A stretch of DNA of 24,881 nucleotides. Source: an uncultured Alphaproteobacteria bacterium (GTDB lineage Bacteria > Pseudomonadota > Alphaproteobacteria > Rhizobiales > Aestuariivirgaceae). Each line of letters begins with the position of its first letter. Positions within the stretch are counted from its first letter, which is position 1. Under the pieces are notes generated by a model. The model had not been told where the DNA came from, ran no database searches, and saw only the letters and a list, made by a program, of their open reading frames with translations. Both the position numbers and the translations under genes were made by a program. Shown here one piece after another: positions 12,618 through 24,881 of the stretch. The stretch is taken from assembly GCA_937868035.1 (NCBI GenBank), contig CALMLK010000067.1, forward strand, positions 1 through 24,881, written 5' to 3'.

Positions 12618-15059
12618 ATGAAGCCAGCGGTGATGAATGCCCATGCCGAAAAGGCCCGTTCCGAAATCCTTGCCAAGCTGACCTACGCCATCGGCAAGGA
12701 CCCGGTGGTGGCCAAGCGCCATGACTGGCTGCACGCCACCATCCTGGCGCTCCGCGACCGCATCATCGACCGCTGGATGGATTCGACCCGCCGCGCCTAC
12801 AAGGCCGGGGCCAAGCGCGTCTATTATCTCTCGCTCGAATTCCTCATCGGCCGCCTGCTGCGCGACGCGCTCTCCAACCTCGAACTGACCGAGCCCTTCG
12901 AGTCGGCGCTCCGCTCCCTCGATGTCGATCTCTCGCTGGTCGAGGAACTGGAGCCGGATGCGGCCCTGGGCAACGGTGGCCTCGGCCGCCTGGCCGCCTG
13001 CTTCATGGAAAGCCTCGCAAGCCTCGACATTCCCGCCTACGGCTATGGCATCCGCTATTCCCACGGTCTCTTCCGCCAGATGATCACCGACGGCTGGCAG
13101 ACCGAGCGTCCCGAGGACTGGCTGGAAGGCGGCAACCCATGGGAATTCCCCCGCCGCGAGGCCGCCTACCGCGTGGCCTTCTTCGGCCATGTGGCGGGAG
13201 ACGCCCTGGCCGATGTGCGCCAGCGCCACTTCTGGCATCACGGGGAATCCCTGCTCGCCACCGCCTACGACACACCCATGGTGGGCTGGCGCGGCCGCCG
13301 CGTGAACACGCTCCGTCTCTGGTCGGCAAGGCCGCTCGATCCCATCCACCTTGAAGCCTTCAACGTGGGTGACTACGCCGGCGCACTCGCCGATCACAAT
13401 CGCGCCGAGATCATCACCCGCGTGCTCTATCCCGCCGACTCCACCCCGCAGGGGCAGGAATTGCGCCTGCGCCAGGAATACTTCTTCACCTCCGCCTCGC
13501 TGCAGGACATCATTCGCCGCCACCTGCAGAGCGACAAGGATTTGACAACGCTGCCCGACAAGGTGGCGATCCAGTTGAACGACACGCACCCCGCCATCGC
13601 CGTGGCGGAACTCATGCGCCTCCTCGTCGACATGCATGGGGTTGCCTGGACGGAGGCCTGGCGGATCACCCAGGCGGTGACCGCCTACACCAACCACACG
13701 CTGCTGCCGGAAGCGCTGGAAAGCTGGCCGGTGAACCTGATGGAACGCATGCTGCCCCGCCACATGCAGATCATCTACGCCATCAACGAGGACCTCCTGA
13801 GGGTGGCGCGCACCCGCCCCGGCGTCACGGCGGAGTTCATCTCCTCCATCTCGCTGATCGATGAAAACGGCGGACGCCGCGTGCGCATGGGGCAACTGGC
13901 CTTCGTCGGCTCGCACAGCATCAACGGCGTCTCGGCATTGCATACCGGGCTGATGAAGGAGACGGTGTTCAAGAACCTGCACGCCCTCTTCCCCGGCCGC
14001 ATCAACAACAAGACCAACGGCATCACGCCGCGGCGCTGGCTCAACGGCGCCAACCATGGCCTTGCCGACCTGCTGAAATCCGTGATCGGTGATGGCTTCC
14101 TCACCGATGCCTCACAGCTGGGCAAGGCCGAACCCATGGCGGCGGACAAGGCCTTCCGCCAGAAATTCGCCGCGGTGAAGCGCGCCAACAAGGCGGAGCT
14201 TTCCAATCTCATCGCCGCGCGCATGGGCGTTTCAACCGATCCCGACGCCATGTTCGACGTACAAATCAAGCGCATCCACGAATACAAGCGCCAACTCCTG
14301 AACATCCTCGAAACGGTCGCCCTCTACGAGGCGATGCGCGACGCGCCGGAGAAGGACTGGGCGCCACGCGTCAAGATTTTCGCCGGCAAGGCAGCGGCAA
14401 GCTATGCCCAGGCCAAGCTCATCATCAAGCTCATCAACGATGTGGCCGCCGTCATCAATGCCGACCACAGCCTGAAGGGCCGGCTGAAGGTCGCCTTCAT
14501 TCCGAACTACAATGTGAGCCTCGCCGAGGTGATCGTGCCCGCGACCGATCTTTCCGAGCAGATCTCCACCGCCGGCATGGAAGCCTCCGGCACCGGCAAC
14601 ATGAAGTTCGCGCTCAATGGCGCACTCACCATCGGCACGCTCGACGGCGCCAATGTGGAAATCCGCGAACATGTGGGAGCGGAACACTTCTTCCTCTTCG
14701 GCCTTGAGGCCCATGAGGTGGAAGCGCGCCGCCGCGCCGGTGTGGATGGCCGTGCCGTACTCGACGCCACGCCCGCCCTGAAGCGCGTTTGCGAGGCGCT
14801 GCTCTCGGGCCACTATTCCGACGGCGACACCATGCGCTACCGCCCCATCGTGGATTCCCTCCTGAACGGGGATTGGTTCATGGTGGGCAGCGATTTTGCC
14901 GCATTCGCCGCTGCCCAGGAAAACGTATCAAGCCTCTGGACAAACCCCGACGAGTGGACGCACTCTGCCATCATGAACACCGTGCGCATGGGCTGGTTCT
15001 CGTCGGACAGGACGATCACCGAATACGCCCGTGACATCTGGTCTGTTCCGGTGAGGTGA
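12618..15059 (+). CDS. glgP: Glycogen phosphorylase
   Basis: This 813-residue PLP-dependent GT35 phosphorylase releases glucose-1-phosphate from the non-reducing ends of glycogen. The family signatures are clear: GNGGLGRLAACF from 118, and the PLP site EASGTGNMKFALNG, with the Schiff-base lysine at residue 663. LNDTHPAIAV, NKTNGITPRRWL and RIHEYKRQ are also present, and the length equals that of E. coli GlgP (815). The ATG at 12618 has GAGGAG 10 nt upstream; a TTG six codons earlier lacks a site. It is the first gene of a six-gene glycogen operon. Its stop is 12 nt before glgB. A promoter in the short upstream gap is expected, but only a poor match is visible. Confidence 0.97.
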   Translation: MKPAVMNAHAEKARSEILAKLTYAIGKDPVVAKRHDWLHATILALRDRIIDRWMDSTRRAYKAGAKRVYYLSLEFLIGRLLRDALSNLELTEPFESALRSLDVDLSLVEELEPDAALGNGGLGRLAACFMESLASLDIPAYGYGIRYSHGLFRQMITDGWQTERPEDWLEGGNPWEFPRREAAYRVAFFGHVAGDALADVRQRHFWHHGESLLATAYDTPMVGWRGRRVNTLRLWSARPLDPIHLEAFNVGDYAGALADHNRAEIITRVLYPADSTPQGQELRLRQEYFFTSASLQDIIRRHLQSDKDLTTLPDKVAIQLNDTHPAIAVAELMRLLVDMHGVAWTEAWRITQAVTAYTNHTLLPEALESWPVNLMERMLPRHMQIIYAINEDLLRVARTRPGVTAEFISSISLIDENGGRRVRMGQLAFVGSHSINGVSALHTGLMKETVFKNLHALFPGRINNKTNGITPRRWLNGANHGLADLLKSVIGDGFLTDASQLGKAEPMAADKAFRQKFAAVKRANKAELSNLIAARMGVSTDPDAMFDVQIKRIHEYKRQLLNILETVALYEAMRDAPEKDWAPRVKIFAGKAAASYAQAKLIIKLINDVAAVINADHSLKGRLKVAFIPNYNVSLAEVIVPATDLSEQISTAGMEASGTGNMKFALNGALTIGTLDGANVEIREHVGAEHFFLFGLEAHEVEARRRAGVDGRAVLDATPALKRVCEALLSGHYSDGDTMRYRPIVDSLLNGDWFMVGSDFAAFAAAQENVSSLWTNPDEWTHSAIMNTVRMGWFSSDRTITEYARDIWSVPVR

Positions 15060-15071
15060 GGGGTATGCCGC

Positions 15072-17267
15072 ATGGCTGAACCGAAGTGGAGATTGTCTGG
15101 CGCCGAAGTCGAGGCAATCGTCCAGGGCCGCCATGCCAATCCCTTTGAGGTTCTCGGCCTCCACCAGCGGGGCAAGATCTGGATTGCCCGCTGCTTCGTG
15201 CCGGGAGCGCTCGGCATCGAAGTGCATGCCCTCGACGGCACGCGGCTGGGAATTCTCGAACAGCGCCATTCCGCGGGCTTTTTCGAAGGCACCGTGAAAG
15301 CCGGCAACCGCCAGCCGCTGCGCTACTCCTGCTCCAACGAGGGCGGCGCCTGGTCCGTGACCGACGCTTACAGCTTCGGCCCCGTGCTGGGGCCGATGGA
15401 CGATTACTACATCGGCGAAGGCAACCACCTCCGGCTTTACGACAAGCTCGGCGCCCATCCCCTGCACCATGAGGGCTGCGATGGCGTGCACTTCGCGGTT
15501 TGGGCGCCCAATGCCCAGCGCGTCTCCGTGACCGGCGATTTCAACGGCTGGGACGGACGCCTGCACGTGATGCGCAAGCGCCTCGATACCGGCATCTGGG
15601 AAACCTTCGTGCCCGGCGCCTGCGAGGGCCAAGGCTACAAGTTCGAATTGCTCGGCCACGATGGCAACCTGCTGCCGCTGAAGAGCGATCCTTTCGGCTT
15701 CGCCGCCGAACTGCGCCCCAACACCGCCTCAAAGGTCGCCCGCACCGACCGTTTCGAATGGAGCGACGGCGCCTACCTGTCGGCGCGCCAGAAAGACCAG
15801 CGCCGCGCCCCCATGTCGATCTACGAAGTGCATCCGGGGTCGTGGCGGCGCGGGCCGGACAACCGCTTCCTCAGCTACGACGAACTGGCCGACCAGCTGA
15901 TTTCCTACGTCAAGGACATGGGTTTCACGCACATCGAACTGTTGCCGGTCTCCGAGCATCCCTTCGATCCATCCTGGGGCTACCAGCCGACGGGGCTGTT
16001 CGCGCCAACATCGCGTTTCGGCGCGCCGGATGGTTTTGCCCGCTTCGTCAATCGCGCCCATGAGGCCGGCATCGGCATCATCCTCGACTGGGTGCCGGCG
16101 CATTTCCCCACCGACGAGCACGGCCTGGCCCGCTTCGACGGCACGGCGCTCTACGAGCACGCGGACCCACGGCAGGGCTACCATCCCGACTGGAACACGG
16201 CGATCTACAATTTCGGCCGCCGCGAAGTGCTGAGCTTCCTGCTCAACAACGCGCTGTTCTGGTGCAGCCGCTATCACATCGACGGCCTGCGCGTTGATGC
16301 CGTGGCCTCGATGCTCTACCTCGACTACTCCCGCAAGGAAGGCGAATGGATTCCCAACCGCCATGGCGGGCGCGAAAACCTGGAGGCCATCGGCTTCCTG
16401 CAGCGCATGAACCACGAGGTCTACGGCCAGCATCCGGGCGTCGTCACCATCGCGGAAGAGTCGACGGCCTTCCCCGGCGTCAGCAAGCCCACCAACGCGG
16501 GCGGCCTGGGCTTCGGCTTCAAGTGGAACATGGGCTTCATGCACGACACGCTGGCCTATCTGAAGCGCGATTCGGTGCATCGCAAATTCCACCACAACGA
16601 TCTCACCTTCGGCCTGCTCTATGCCTTCTCGGAAAACTTCGTCCTGCCGCTGTCCCACGACGAAGTGGTGCATGGCAAAGGTTCGCTGCTTGCCAAGATG
16701 GCGGGCGATGACTGGCAGAAATTTGCAACCCTGCGCGCCTTCTACGCCTTCATGTGGGCCTATCCCGGCAAGAAGCTGCTCTTCATGGGGCAGGAATGGG
16801 CCCAATGGCAGGAGTGGAGCGAGGCCCGCAGCCTCGACTGGCACCTGCTCACGGGTGCGCCCCACGCCGGCATGCAGTCGCTGATCCGCGACCTCAACCA
16901 CCTCTATGCGCGGGAACCCGCCCTGCACGCCCGCGACTGCGAACCGGAGGGCTTCGAGTGGCTGGTGGCCGACGACCACGAGAACTCGGTTTTCGCCTGG
17001 GCCCGCCATTCGGGCGACGGATCGGCTCCCATGATCGTGAGCGTCAGCAACTTCACCTCCATCACCCGCGAGGGCTACACTCTGCCCTTGCCAAAATCGG
17101 GGAACTGGCGTGAAGTCCTGAATACAGATGCCGAAGCCTACTGGGGTACGGGGCGCGGCAACCTGGGAGGAATCGTGGCGCAAGACACACCCTCCCACGG
17201 GAAGCCCGCGTCAGCGAAGGTCACCCTTCCACCGCTCGCCACGGTAATTTTTGCCGCTGAGACGTAA
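15072..17267 (+). CDS. glgB: 1,4-alpha-glucan branching enzyme
   Basis: This 731-residue GH13 enzyme cuts alpha-1,4 chains and rejoins them by alpha-1,6 bonds to branch glycogen. It has the long bacterial layout: an N-terminal module (about 15-105, [10 protein letters not shown]), a CBM48 carbohydrate module (about 135-225, [20 protein letters not shown]), the catalytic barrel (about 250-600) and a C-terminal beta domain. The catalytic residues are Asp409 in DGLRVDAV (nucleophile), Glu462 in TIAEEST (acid/base) and Asp530 in LSHDEVVHG. They correspond to E. coli D405, E458 and D526. A purine-rich GGTGAGGGG stands 8 nt before the ATG and overlaps the end of glgP, so expression of the two is linked. 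Confidence 0.97.
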   Translation: MAEPKWRLSGAEVEAIVQGRHANPFEVLGLHQRGKIWIARCFVPGALGIEVHALDGTRLGILEQRHSAGFFEGTVKAGNRQPLRYSCSNEGGAWSVTDAYSFGPVLGPMDDYYIGEGNHLRLYDKLGAHPLHHEGCDGVHFAVWAPNAQRVSVTGDFNGWDGRLHVMRKRLDTGIWETFVPGACEGQGYKFELLGHDGNLLPLKSDPFGFAAELRPNTASKVARTDRFEWSDGAYLSARQKDQRRAPMSIYEVHPGSWRRGPDNRFLSYDELADQLISYVKDMGFTHIELLPVSEHPFDPSWGYQPTGLFAPTSRFGAPDGFARFVNRAHEAGIGIILDWVPAHFPTDEHGLARFDGTALYEHADPRQGYHPDWNTAIYNFGRREVLSFLLNNALFWCSRYHIDGLRVDAVASMLYLDYSRKEGEWIPNRHGGRENLEAIGFLQRMNHEVYGQHPGVVTIAEESTAFPGVSKPTNAGGLGFGFKWNMGFMHDTLAYLKRDSVHRKFHHNDLTFGLLYAFSENFVLPLSHDEVVHGKGSLLAKMAGDDWQKFATLRAFYAFMWAYPGKKLLFMGQEWAQWQEWSEARSLDWHLLTGAPHAGMQSLIRDLNHLYAREPALHARDCEPEGFEWLVADDHENSVFAWARHSGDGSAPMIVSVSNFTSITREGYTLPLPKSGNWREVLNTDAEAYWGTGRGNLGGIVAQDTPSHGKPASAKVTLPPLATVIFAAET

Positions 17268-17293
17268 CGACAAGAACGACGTGGGAGAGTTCC

Positions 17294-18553
17294 GTGGGAG
17301 CAAAGCAGACAGCACCATTAGCGCGCGAAGCCATGGCCTATGTTCTGGCGGGTGGCCGCGGCAGCCGCTTGATGGAACTGACCGACAAGCGCGCCAAGCC
17401 CGCCGTGCCCTTCGGCGGCAAGTCCCGCATCATCGACTTCGCCCTCTCCAATGCCGTCAATTCCGGCATCCGCCGCATCGGCGTCGCCACTCAGTACAAG
17501 GCGCATAGTCTGATCCGCCATTTGCAACGCGGCTGGAACTTCCTCCGCCCGGAACGCAACGAGGGCTTCGACATCTTGCCTGCCTCGCAGCGCGTGTCGG
17601 AAGACCAGTGGTATGCCGGCACCGCCGACGCCGTGTACCAGAACCTCGACATCATCCTCTCCTACCGGCCGAAATACATCGTCATCCTTGCCGGTGATCA
17701 CATCTACAAGATGGACTACGAGCTGATGCTGCAGCAGCACGTGGACACGGGCGCGGACGTCACCATCGGCTGCCTTGAAGTGCCGCGCGAGGAAGCCTCG
17801 GGCTTCGGCGTCATGCATGTGGATACCAAGGACCGCATCACCGCCTTCGTGGAGAAGCCCAAGGACCCGCCCGGCATTCCCGACAACCCGGACCTGGCGC
17901 TCGCCTCCATGGGCATCTACGTCTTCGAGACGGAGTTCCTCGCAGGCCTGTTGCGCCGCGATGCCGCCGACAAGAAATCCAGCCGCGACTTCGGCAAGGA
18001 CATCATCCCCTACGTGGTGAAGAACGGAAAGGCCGTGGCCCACCGCTTCACCCGCTCCTGCGTGCGCTCCGACCTTGAAGCCGGCTCCTACTGGCGCGAC
18101 GTCGGCACCGTCGATGCCTATTGGGCCGCCAATGTCGATCTCACCGACACGGTGCCGGAACTCGATCTCTACGATCACAACTGGCCGATCTGGACTTACG
18201 GCGAAGTGACGCCGCCTGCGAAGTTCGTGCACGACCTGGAAGGCCGCCGTGGTCTCGCCGTGGCCTCGCTCGTCTCTGGCGGCTGCGTGGTGTCAGGTGC
18301 AGCCATCCGCCGCTCGCTGCTCTTCACCAATGTGCGCGTCAACTCCTTCACCACGCTGGAGGAAGCCGTGGTGCTGCCCCGCGCCACCATCGGCCGCAAC
18401 GCGCTCCTCAAGCGCGTGGTGATCGACAGCGACGTTGTCATCCCCGAAGGCCTTGTGGTGGGCGAAGATCCGGAACTGGATGCCAAGCGCTTCCGCCGCA
18501 CCGAGAACGGCGTCTGCCTCATCACCAAACCCATGATCGACAGGCTGGGGTGA
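17294..18553 (+). CDS. glgC: Glucose-1-phosphate adenylyltransferase (ADP-glucose pyrophosphorylase)
   Basis: This 419-residue enzyme converts glucose-1-phosphate and ATP to ADP-glucose, the committed and allosterically controlled step of bacterial glycogen synthesis. The nucleotide-binding signature LAGGRGSRL begins at 18 and is followed by [13 protein letters not shown], matching the E. coli protein almost residue for residue. Further motifs are [23 protein letters not shown] (catalytic Asp), FVEKP and the substrate-binding GSYWRDVGT. The C-terminal left-handed beta helix is seen as repeated V/I-rich hexapeptide-like turns from about 320. It starts with GTG at 17294, with GGGAGAG 5-7 nt upstream; the downstream ATG codons would remove part of the nucleotide loop. 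It lies 26 nt after glgB and 8 nt before glgA. Confidence 0.97.
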   Translation: MGAKQTAPLAREAMAYVLAGGRGSRLMELTDKRAKPAVPFGGKSRIIDFALSNAVNSGIRRIGVATQYKAHSLIRHLQRGWNFLRPERNEGFDILPASQRVSEDQWYAGTADAVYQNLDIILSYRPKYIVILAGDHIYKMDYELMLQQHVDTGADVTIGCLEVPREEASGFGVMHVDTKDRITAFVEKPKDPPGIPDNPDLALASMGIYVFETEFLAGLLRRDAADKKSSRDFGKDIIPYVVKNGKAVAHRFTRSCVRSDLEAGSYWRDVGTVDAYWAANVDLTDTVPELDLYDHNWPIWTYGEVTPPAKFVHDLEGRRGLAVASLVSGGCVVSGAAIRRSLLFTNVRVNSFTTLEEAVVLPRATIGRNALLKRVVIDSDVVIPEGLVVGEDPELDAKRFRRTENGVCLITKPMIDRLG

Positions 18554-18561
18554 CGCAACGG

Positions 18562-19992
18562 ATGATCCAAGTCCTCTCCGTCGCCTCAGAAGTCTTTCCG
18601 CTGGTGAAGACGGGCGGCCTCGCCGATGTGGTGGGGGCGCTCCCTGCCGCGCTGAAGCCCCATGGCGTTGCCATGCGCGTGCTGGTGCCGGGCTATCCCG
18701 CCGTGATGACGGCACTTGCCGCCGGCAAGCCGGTGCATGCCTACCCCAGCCTGTTCGGCGGCAAGGCGCGCCTTGTCTCGGGCAGCGTGCATGGCATGGA
18801 CATTCTCGCCCTTGATGCGCCACACCTCTACGACCGGCCGGGCAATCCCTACATCGGCGCGGACGGCAAGGACTGGCCCGACAATGCCATCCGCTTTGCC
18901 GCACTCTCCACCGTGGCCGCCGACATCGGGCGGGGCGCGCTGAAAACCTGGCAGCCCCACATCCTGCATCTGCACGATTGGCAGGCCGCCCTTGCCGCCG
19001 TCGACGTTCGCCACCGCGGCGGGCCGCGCACCATCGTCACGGTGCACAACATCGCCTTCCAGGGACAGTTCTCCGCGGCCGTCTTCCCGCAACTGGGATT
19101 GCCCGCAGCAGCCTTCTCGATCGAGGGGGTCGAGTATTACGGCAACGTCAGTTTCCTCAAGGGCGGGCTGGCGATGGCAGATGCCATCACCACCGTCTCA
19201 CCCACTTATGCCCGCGAAATCTGCACGCCGGAATTCGGCATGGGGCTCGACGGCCTGTTGCGGGCGCGCCGTCACAACACCCATGGCATCGTCAACGGCA
19301 TCGACACCGACATCTGGAATCCCGCTGCCGATGCTGCCCTGAAGTCGCCCTACTCGGCCAAGACCGTGGCCCGCCGCAAGGACAACAAGCGCGAACTGGA
19401 AAAACGCTTCGGCCTTGAGGAAGGCAACGGCATCGTGCACGGCGTGGTGAGCCGCCTCACCTGGCAGAAGGGTCTCGACATTCTGGCGAGCCAGCTGGAT
19501 TGGCTGGTCGCATCGGGCGCGCGTCTGGCGGTGATCGGCACAGGCGAGCCTGGCATCGAAGGCGCCTTCGCCGCAGCCGCCCAGCGCCACACGGGACGCG
19601 TCGGCTTCGTGATGAAATATGATGAGCAGCTCTCGCACCTCGTCCAGGGCGGGGCCGACACCATGCTGGTGCCCTCGCGCTTCGAACCGTGCGGCCTGAC
19701 GCAACTCTACGGTCTCCGCTATGGCTGCGTGCCCGTGGTGGCGCGCACCGGCGGGCTGGCGGATACGGTGATTGACGCCAACGAGGCGGCCCTGTCGTCG
19801 GGCGTTGCCACGGGCTTCCAGTTCTCGCCCGTCGATGAGCCTTCGCTGCAGAACGCCCTGCAACGCGCCGCAGCCCTTTTCGCCGAGCCATCACAGTGGA
19901 GCAAGGTGCAACTCAACGGCATGGCGGCCGATGTCTCCTGGGACCGCAGCGCCACCCACTATGCAAATCTCTACAAGCAGCTAAAGGGCTGA
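18562..19992 (+). CDS. glgA: Glycogen synthase (ADP-glucose-dependent)
   Basis: This 476-residue GT5 enzyme uses ADP-glucose made by GlgC to extend alpha-1,4-glucan chains. The N-terminal ADP-glucose-binding motif KTGGLADV begins at residue 16. The C-terminal catalytic Glu375 lies in SRFEPCGLTQLYGLRYG, and the family segment TVHNIAFQG is present near 163. Length is standard (470-490). The start at ATG 18562 gives the conserved MIQVLSVASE beginning. The frame is open upstream into glgC, but that part is the other-frame shadow of glgC. No strong ribosome site is seen, and the 8-nt gap after the glgC stop suggests coupling. The next gene, pgm, starts 6 nt after its stop. Confidence 0.97.
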   Translation: MIQVLSVASEVFPLVKTGGLADVVGALPAALKPHGVAMRVLVPGYPAVMTALAAGKPVHAYPSLFGGKARLVSGSVHGMDILALDAPHLYDRPGNPYIGADGKDWPDNAIRFAALSTVAADIGRGALKTWQPHILHLHDWQAALAAVDVRHRGGPRTIVTVHNIAFQGQFSAAVFPQLGLPAAAFSIEGVEYYGNVSFLKGGLAMADAITTVSPTYAREICTPEFGMGLDGLLRARRHNTHGIVNGIDTDIWNPAADAALKSPYSAKTVARRKDNKRELEKRFGLEEGNGIVHGVVSRLTWQKGLDILASQLDWLVASGARLAVIGTGEPGIEGAFAAAAQRHTGRVGFVMKYDEQLSHLVQGGADTMLVPSRFEPCGLTQLYGLRYGCVPVVARTGGLADTVIDANEAALSSGVATGFQFSPVDEPSLQNALQRAAALFAEPSQWSKVQLNGMAADVSWDRSATHYANLYKQLKG

Positions 19993-23501
<3,509 letters not shown>

Positions 23502-23502
23502 C

Positions 23503-23522
23503 GCCCGCGCGGGCTTTCGCTT
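23503..23522 (+). terminator. Hairpin terminator candidate after glgX
   Basis: GCCCGCGCGGGC (23503-23514) is a perfect 12-bp palindrome able to form a 4-bp all-GC stem with a GCGC loop. It is followed by the T-rich TTTCGCTT and begins 1 nt after the glgX stop. The short, interrupted T-run makes it a modest terminator. It marks a reasonable end for the glycogen operon. Confidence 0.4.
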
Positions 23523-23549
23523 AAACTCGCTGGAGCAGGAGGAACCGCC

Positions 23550-24479
23550 ATGCATGCAACCGTCTATCACGGTGAACCCGAAGGAACGGGTTTCGAGGTT
23601 TTCGACAGGCGTTTCTCCGAAACCCTGATCGGGCACGCGCGCGTGGAGCGCCTGTGGACGGGCGCGCGCTGGGCCGAAGGACCGGCATGGTTCGCTGCGG
23701 GCCGCTATCTCGTCTTCTCCGACATTCCCAACAACCGCATGATGCGCTTCGATGAATGCGACGGCCATGTCTCGGTGTTCCGCCATCCCTCGAACAACTC
23801 CAACGGCAACACCACCGACCGCGCGGGACGCCTCGTCACTTGCGAACACCTGGCGCGGCGCGTGACGCGCACGGAGCATGACGGTTCCATCACCATCATC
23901 GCCGACCACTTCGACGGCAAGCGCTTCAATTCACCCAACGACGCGGTGGTGAAGTCGGATGGCTCCATCTGGTTCACTGATCCGAGCTACGGCATCCTCG
24001 CCGACTACGAAGGCAAGCGCAGCGAGAGCGAAATCGGCCGCTGCAATGTCTACCGTGTCGATCCCTCGGGATCGGTGGCCATCGTCGCCGATGATTTCGA
24101 CAAGCCCAACGGCCTCGCCTTCTCGCCGGACGAAAGCATTCTCTACATCGCCGACACGGGCGTCTCCCACAAGCAGGACGGGCCGAAACACATCCGCGCC
24201 TTCACCGTGAATGCAGACGGAAAGACCTTGGGCAAATCCAGGGTGTTTGCGGATTGCACGGCCGGATTGTTCGATGGCTTCCGGGTCGATGAGTCGGGCC
24301 GCGTGTGGTCGAGCGCCGGCGACGGCGTGCATTGCTTCCTGCCGGACGGCACGCTGATCGGCAAAATCCACATCCCCGAACTCGTGGCCAACGTCTGCTT
24401 CGGCGGACCCCGCCGCAACCGCCTCTTCATCTGCGGCTGCACCTCGCTCTATTCGGTCTTCCTGGCGGTGAACGGGTAA
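23550..24479 (+). CDS. SMP-30/gluconolactonase-family lactonase
   Basis: This 309-residue six-bladed beta-propeller hydrolase of the SMP-30/gluconolactonase/LRE family has no signal peptide and is therefore cytoplasmic. The probable metal ligands of the family are visible: Glu43 in AEGPAW, Asn130 in SPNDAVV, a second Asn in KPNGLAFSPD and an Asp in FDGFRVDESG. Members open sugar lactones such as glucono-, galactono- or xylono-lactone; the actual sugar is not deducible. The start at 23550 is certain: AGGAGG lies 7 nt upstream, the best ribosome site in this part of the window. It lies beyond the putative glgX terminator, so it starts a new unit. It is followed after 5 nt by the GlcD-type oxidase gene, which suggests a joint role in hydroxy-acid or sugar-acid oxidation. 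Confidence 0.9.
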   Translation: MHATVYHGEPEGTGFEVFDRRFSETLIGHARVERLWTGARWAEGPAWFAAGRYLVFSDIPNNRMMRFDECDGHVSVFRHPSNNSNGNTTDRAGRLVTCEHLARRVTRTEHDGSITIIADHFDGKRFNSPNDAVVKSDGSIWFTDPSYGILADYEGKRSESEIGRCNVYRVDPSGSVAIVADDFDKPNGLAFSPDESILYIADTGVSHKQDGPKHIRAFTVNADGKTLGKSRVFADCTAGLFDGFRVDESGRVWSSAGDGVHCFLPDGTLIGKIHIPELVANVCFGGPRRNRLFICGCTSLYSVFLAVNG

Positions 24480-24484
24480 CATCC

Positions 24485-24881
24485 ATGATCGCCATGCCTC
24501 TGCCCGATGCGGACGTCATGTCCCGGCGCGATGACATCGCCGCCGCACTCCGCCGCATCATTCCGGCGGCAAGCGTGATCGATGCGGCTCCCGCCCTGCG
24601 GGCTTACGAGTCCGATGGTCTTGCCGCCTACCGTCAGCCGCCGCTGGTCGTGGCGCTCCCGGAGACGACGGCGCAGGTCTCCGCCATTCTCAGATATGCC
24701 TTCGACAACAACATCAAGATCGTGCCACGCGGCGCAGGCACGTCACTCTCGGGTGGTGCGCTGCCGCTCGCCGATGGCATCCTGCTCGGCATGGCGAAAT
24801 TCAACCGTGTGCTGGACGTGGATTTCGCCAACCGCTGCGCCGTGGTGCAGCCGGGCGTCACCAATCTCGCCATCACCAAGG
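24485..24881 (+). CDS. glcD: FAD-linked oxidase, glycolate oxidase GlcD-like, 3' truncated by window edge
   Basis: Only the first 132 codons are present. They show the start of the PCMH-type FAD-binding domain: VALPETTAQVSAILRYA near 58-74, then the FAD pyrophosphate loop PRGAGTSLSGGALP near 85-98, and VVQPGVTN near 121. The PRGxGTSLSGG form is characteristic of GlcD/D-lactate dehydrogenase-type oxidases, which oxidise 2-hydroxy acids such as glycolate or D-lactate. GlcD is favoured because of the loop wording, but D-lactate dehydrogenase cannot be excluded from this fragment. It starts 5 nt after the lactonase stop, with a weak GGGTAAC ahead of the ATG, so the two genes are an operon. glcE and glcF would be expected just beyond the window if the call is right. 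Confidence 0.85.
   Translation, partial: MIAMPLPDADVMSRRDDIAAALRRIIPAASVIDAAPALRAYESDGLAAYRQPPLVVALPETTAQVSAILRYAFDNNIKIVPRGAGTSLSGGALPLADGILLGMAKFNRVLDVDFANRCAVVQPGVTNLAITK

Noticed and set aside
11002..14057. Long minus-strand open frames (about 500 codons each) opposite selO and glgP, and a similar one at 15729-17198 opposite glgB
   Set aside because: Composition is typical of antisense shadows, no family motif is recognisable, and each lies fully opposite a well-supported gene.
18121..18561. N-terminal extension of glgA into glgC
   Set aside because: The extra 147 codons overlap glgC in another frame and are Arg/Pro-rich shadow sequence. The conserved glycogen synthase start is at 18562.

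Overview
This is a GC-rich, densely coding chromosomal window with no tRNA, rRNA, insertion sequence, integrase or CRISPR array visible. The gene order glgP-glgB-glgC-glgA-pgm is the arrangement known from Agrobacterium and other rhizobia. Together with an alphaproteobacterial-style FAD/GcvT dehydrogenase and high-GC codon use, it points to an alphaproteobacterium, probably Hyphomicrobiales (Rhizobiales). Genus cannot be told from the sequence alone.

Region 1 (1-4353, minus strand): a DeoR/GlpR-type repressor gene, then the three subunits of a xanthine dehydrogenase-family molybdenum hydroxylase in the order FAD, 2Fe-2S, Mo. The Mo subunit runs off the left edge. The substrate is unknown.

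Region 2 (4354-4708): the only long non-coding stretch. It holds a divergent control region with 21-bp-spaced repeats and candidate promoters. These are followed by a strongly structured, apparently transcribed segment of about 180 nt that ends in six T residues. Its strands can pair in mutually exclusive ways, as in a transcription attenuator or riboswitch, or it could be a small RNA. I consider this the most interesting part of the window.

Region 3 (4709-8059, plus): a choline/aminoglycoside-kinase-fold phosphotransferase abutting a dimethylglycine/sarcosine-dehydrogenase-like flavoprotein with a folate-binding GcvT half. This suggests catabolism of an N-methylated amine.

Region 4 (8063-10040, minus): an exported DUF1615-type protein and an orphan, leaderless PhnD-like periplasmic-binding-fold protein.

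Region 5 (10118-12507, plus): a fatty acid desaturase, whose mRNA may be leaderless, overlapping by one base with a SelO protein AMPylase.

Region 6 (12618-23501, plus): a complete glycogen operon, glgP, glgB, glgC, glgA, pgm and glgX. It makes ADP-glucose, polymerises and branches it, then debranches and phosphorolyses it, and interconverts Glc-1-P and Glc-6-P. glgX appears to start at a CTG codon overlapping the pgm stop codon. A hairpin terminator candidate lies on each side of the operon.

Region 7 (23550-24881, plus): an SMP-30/gluconolactonase-type lactonase followed by the 5' end of a GlcD-type FAD-linked oxidase that runs off the right edge.

All calls were made by eye from translated sequence and remembered family motifs. 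No database search or folding program was run.
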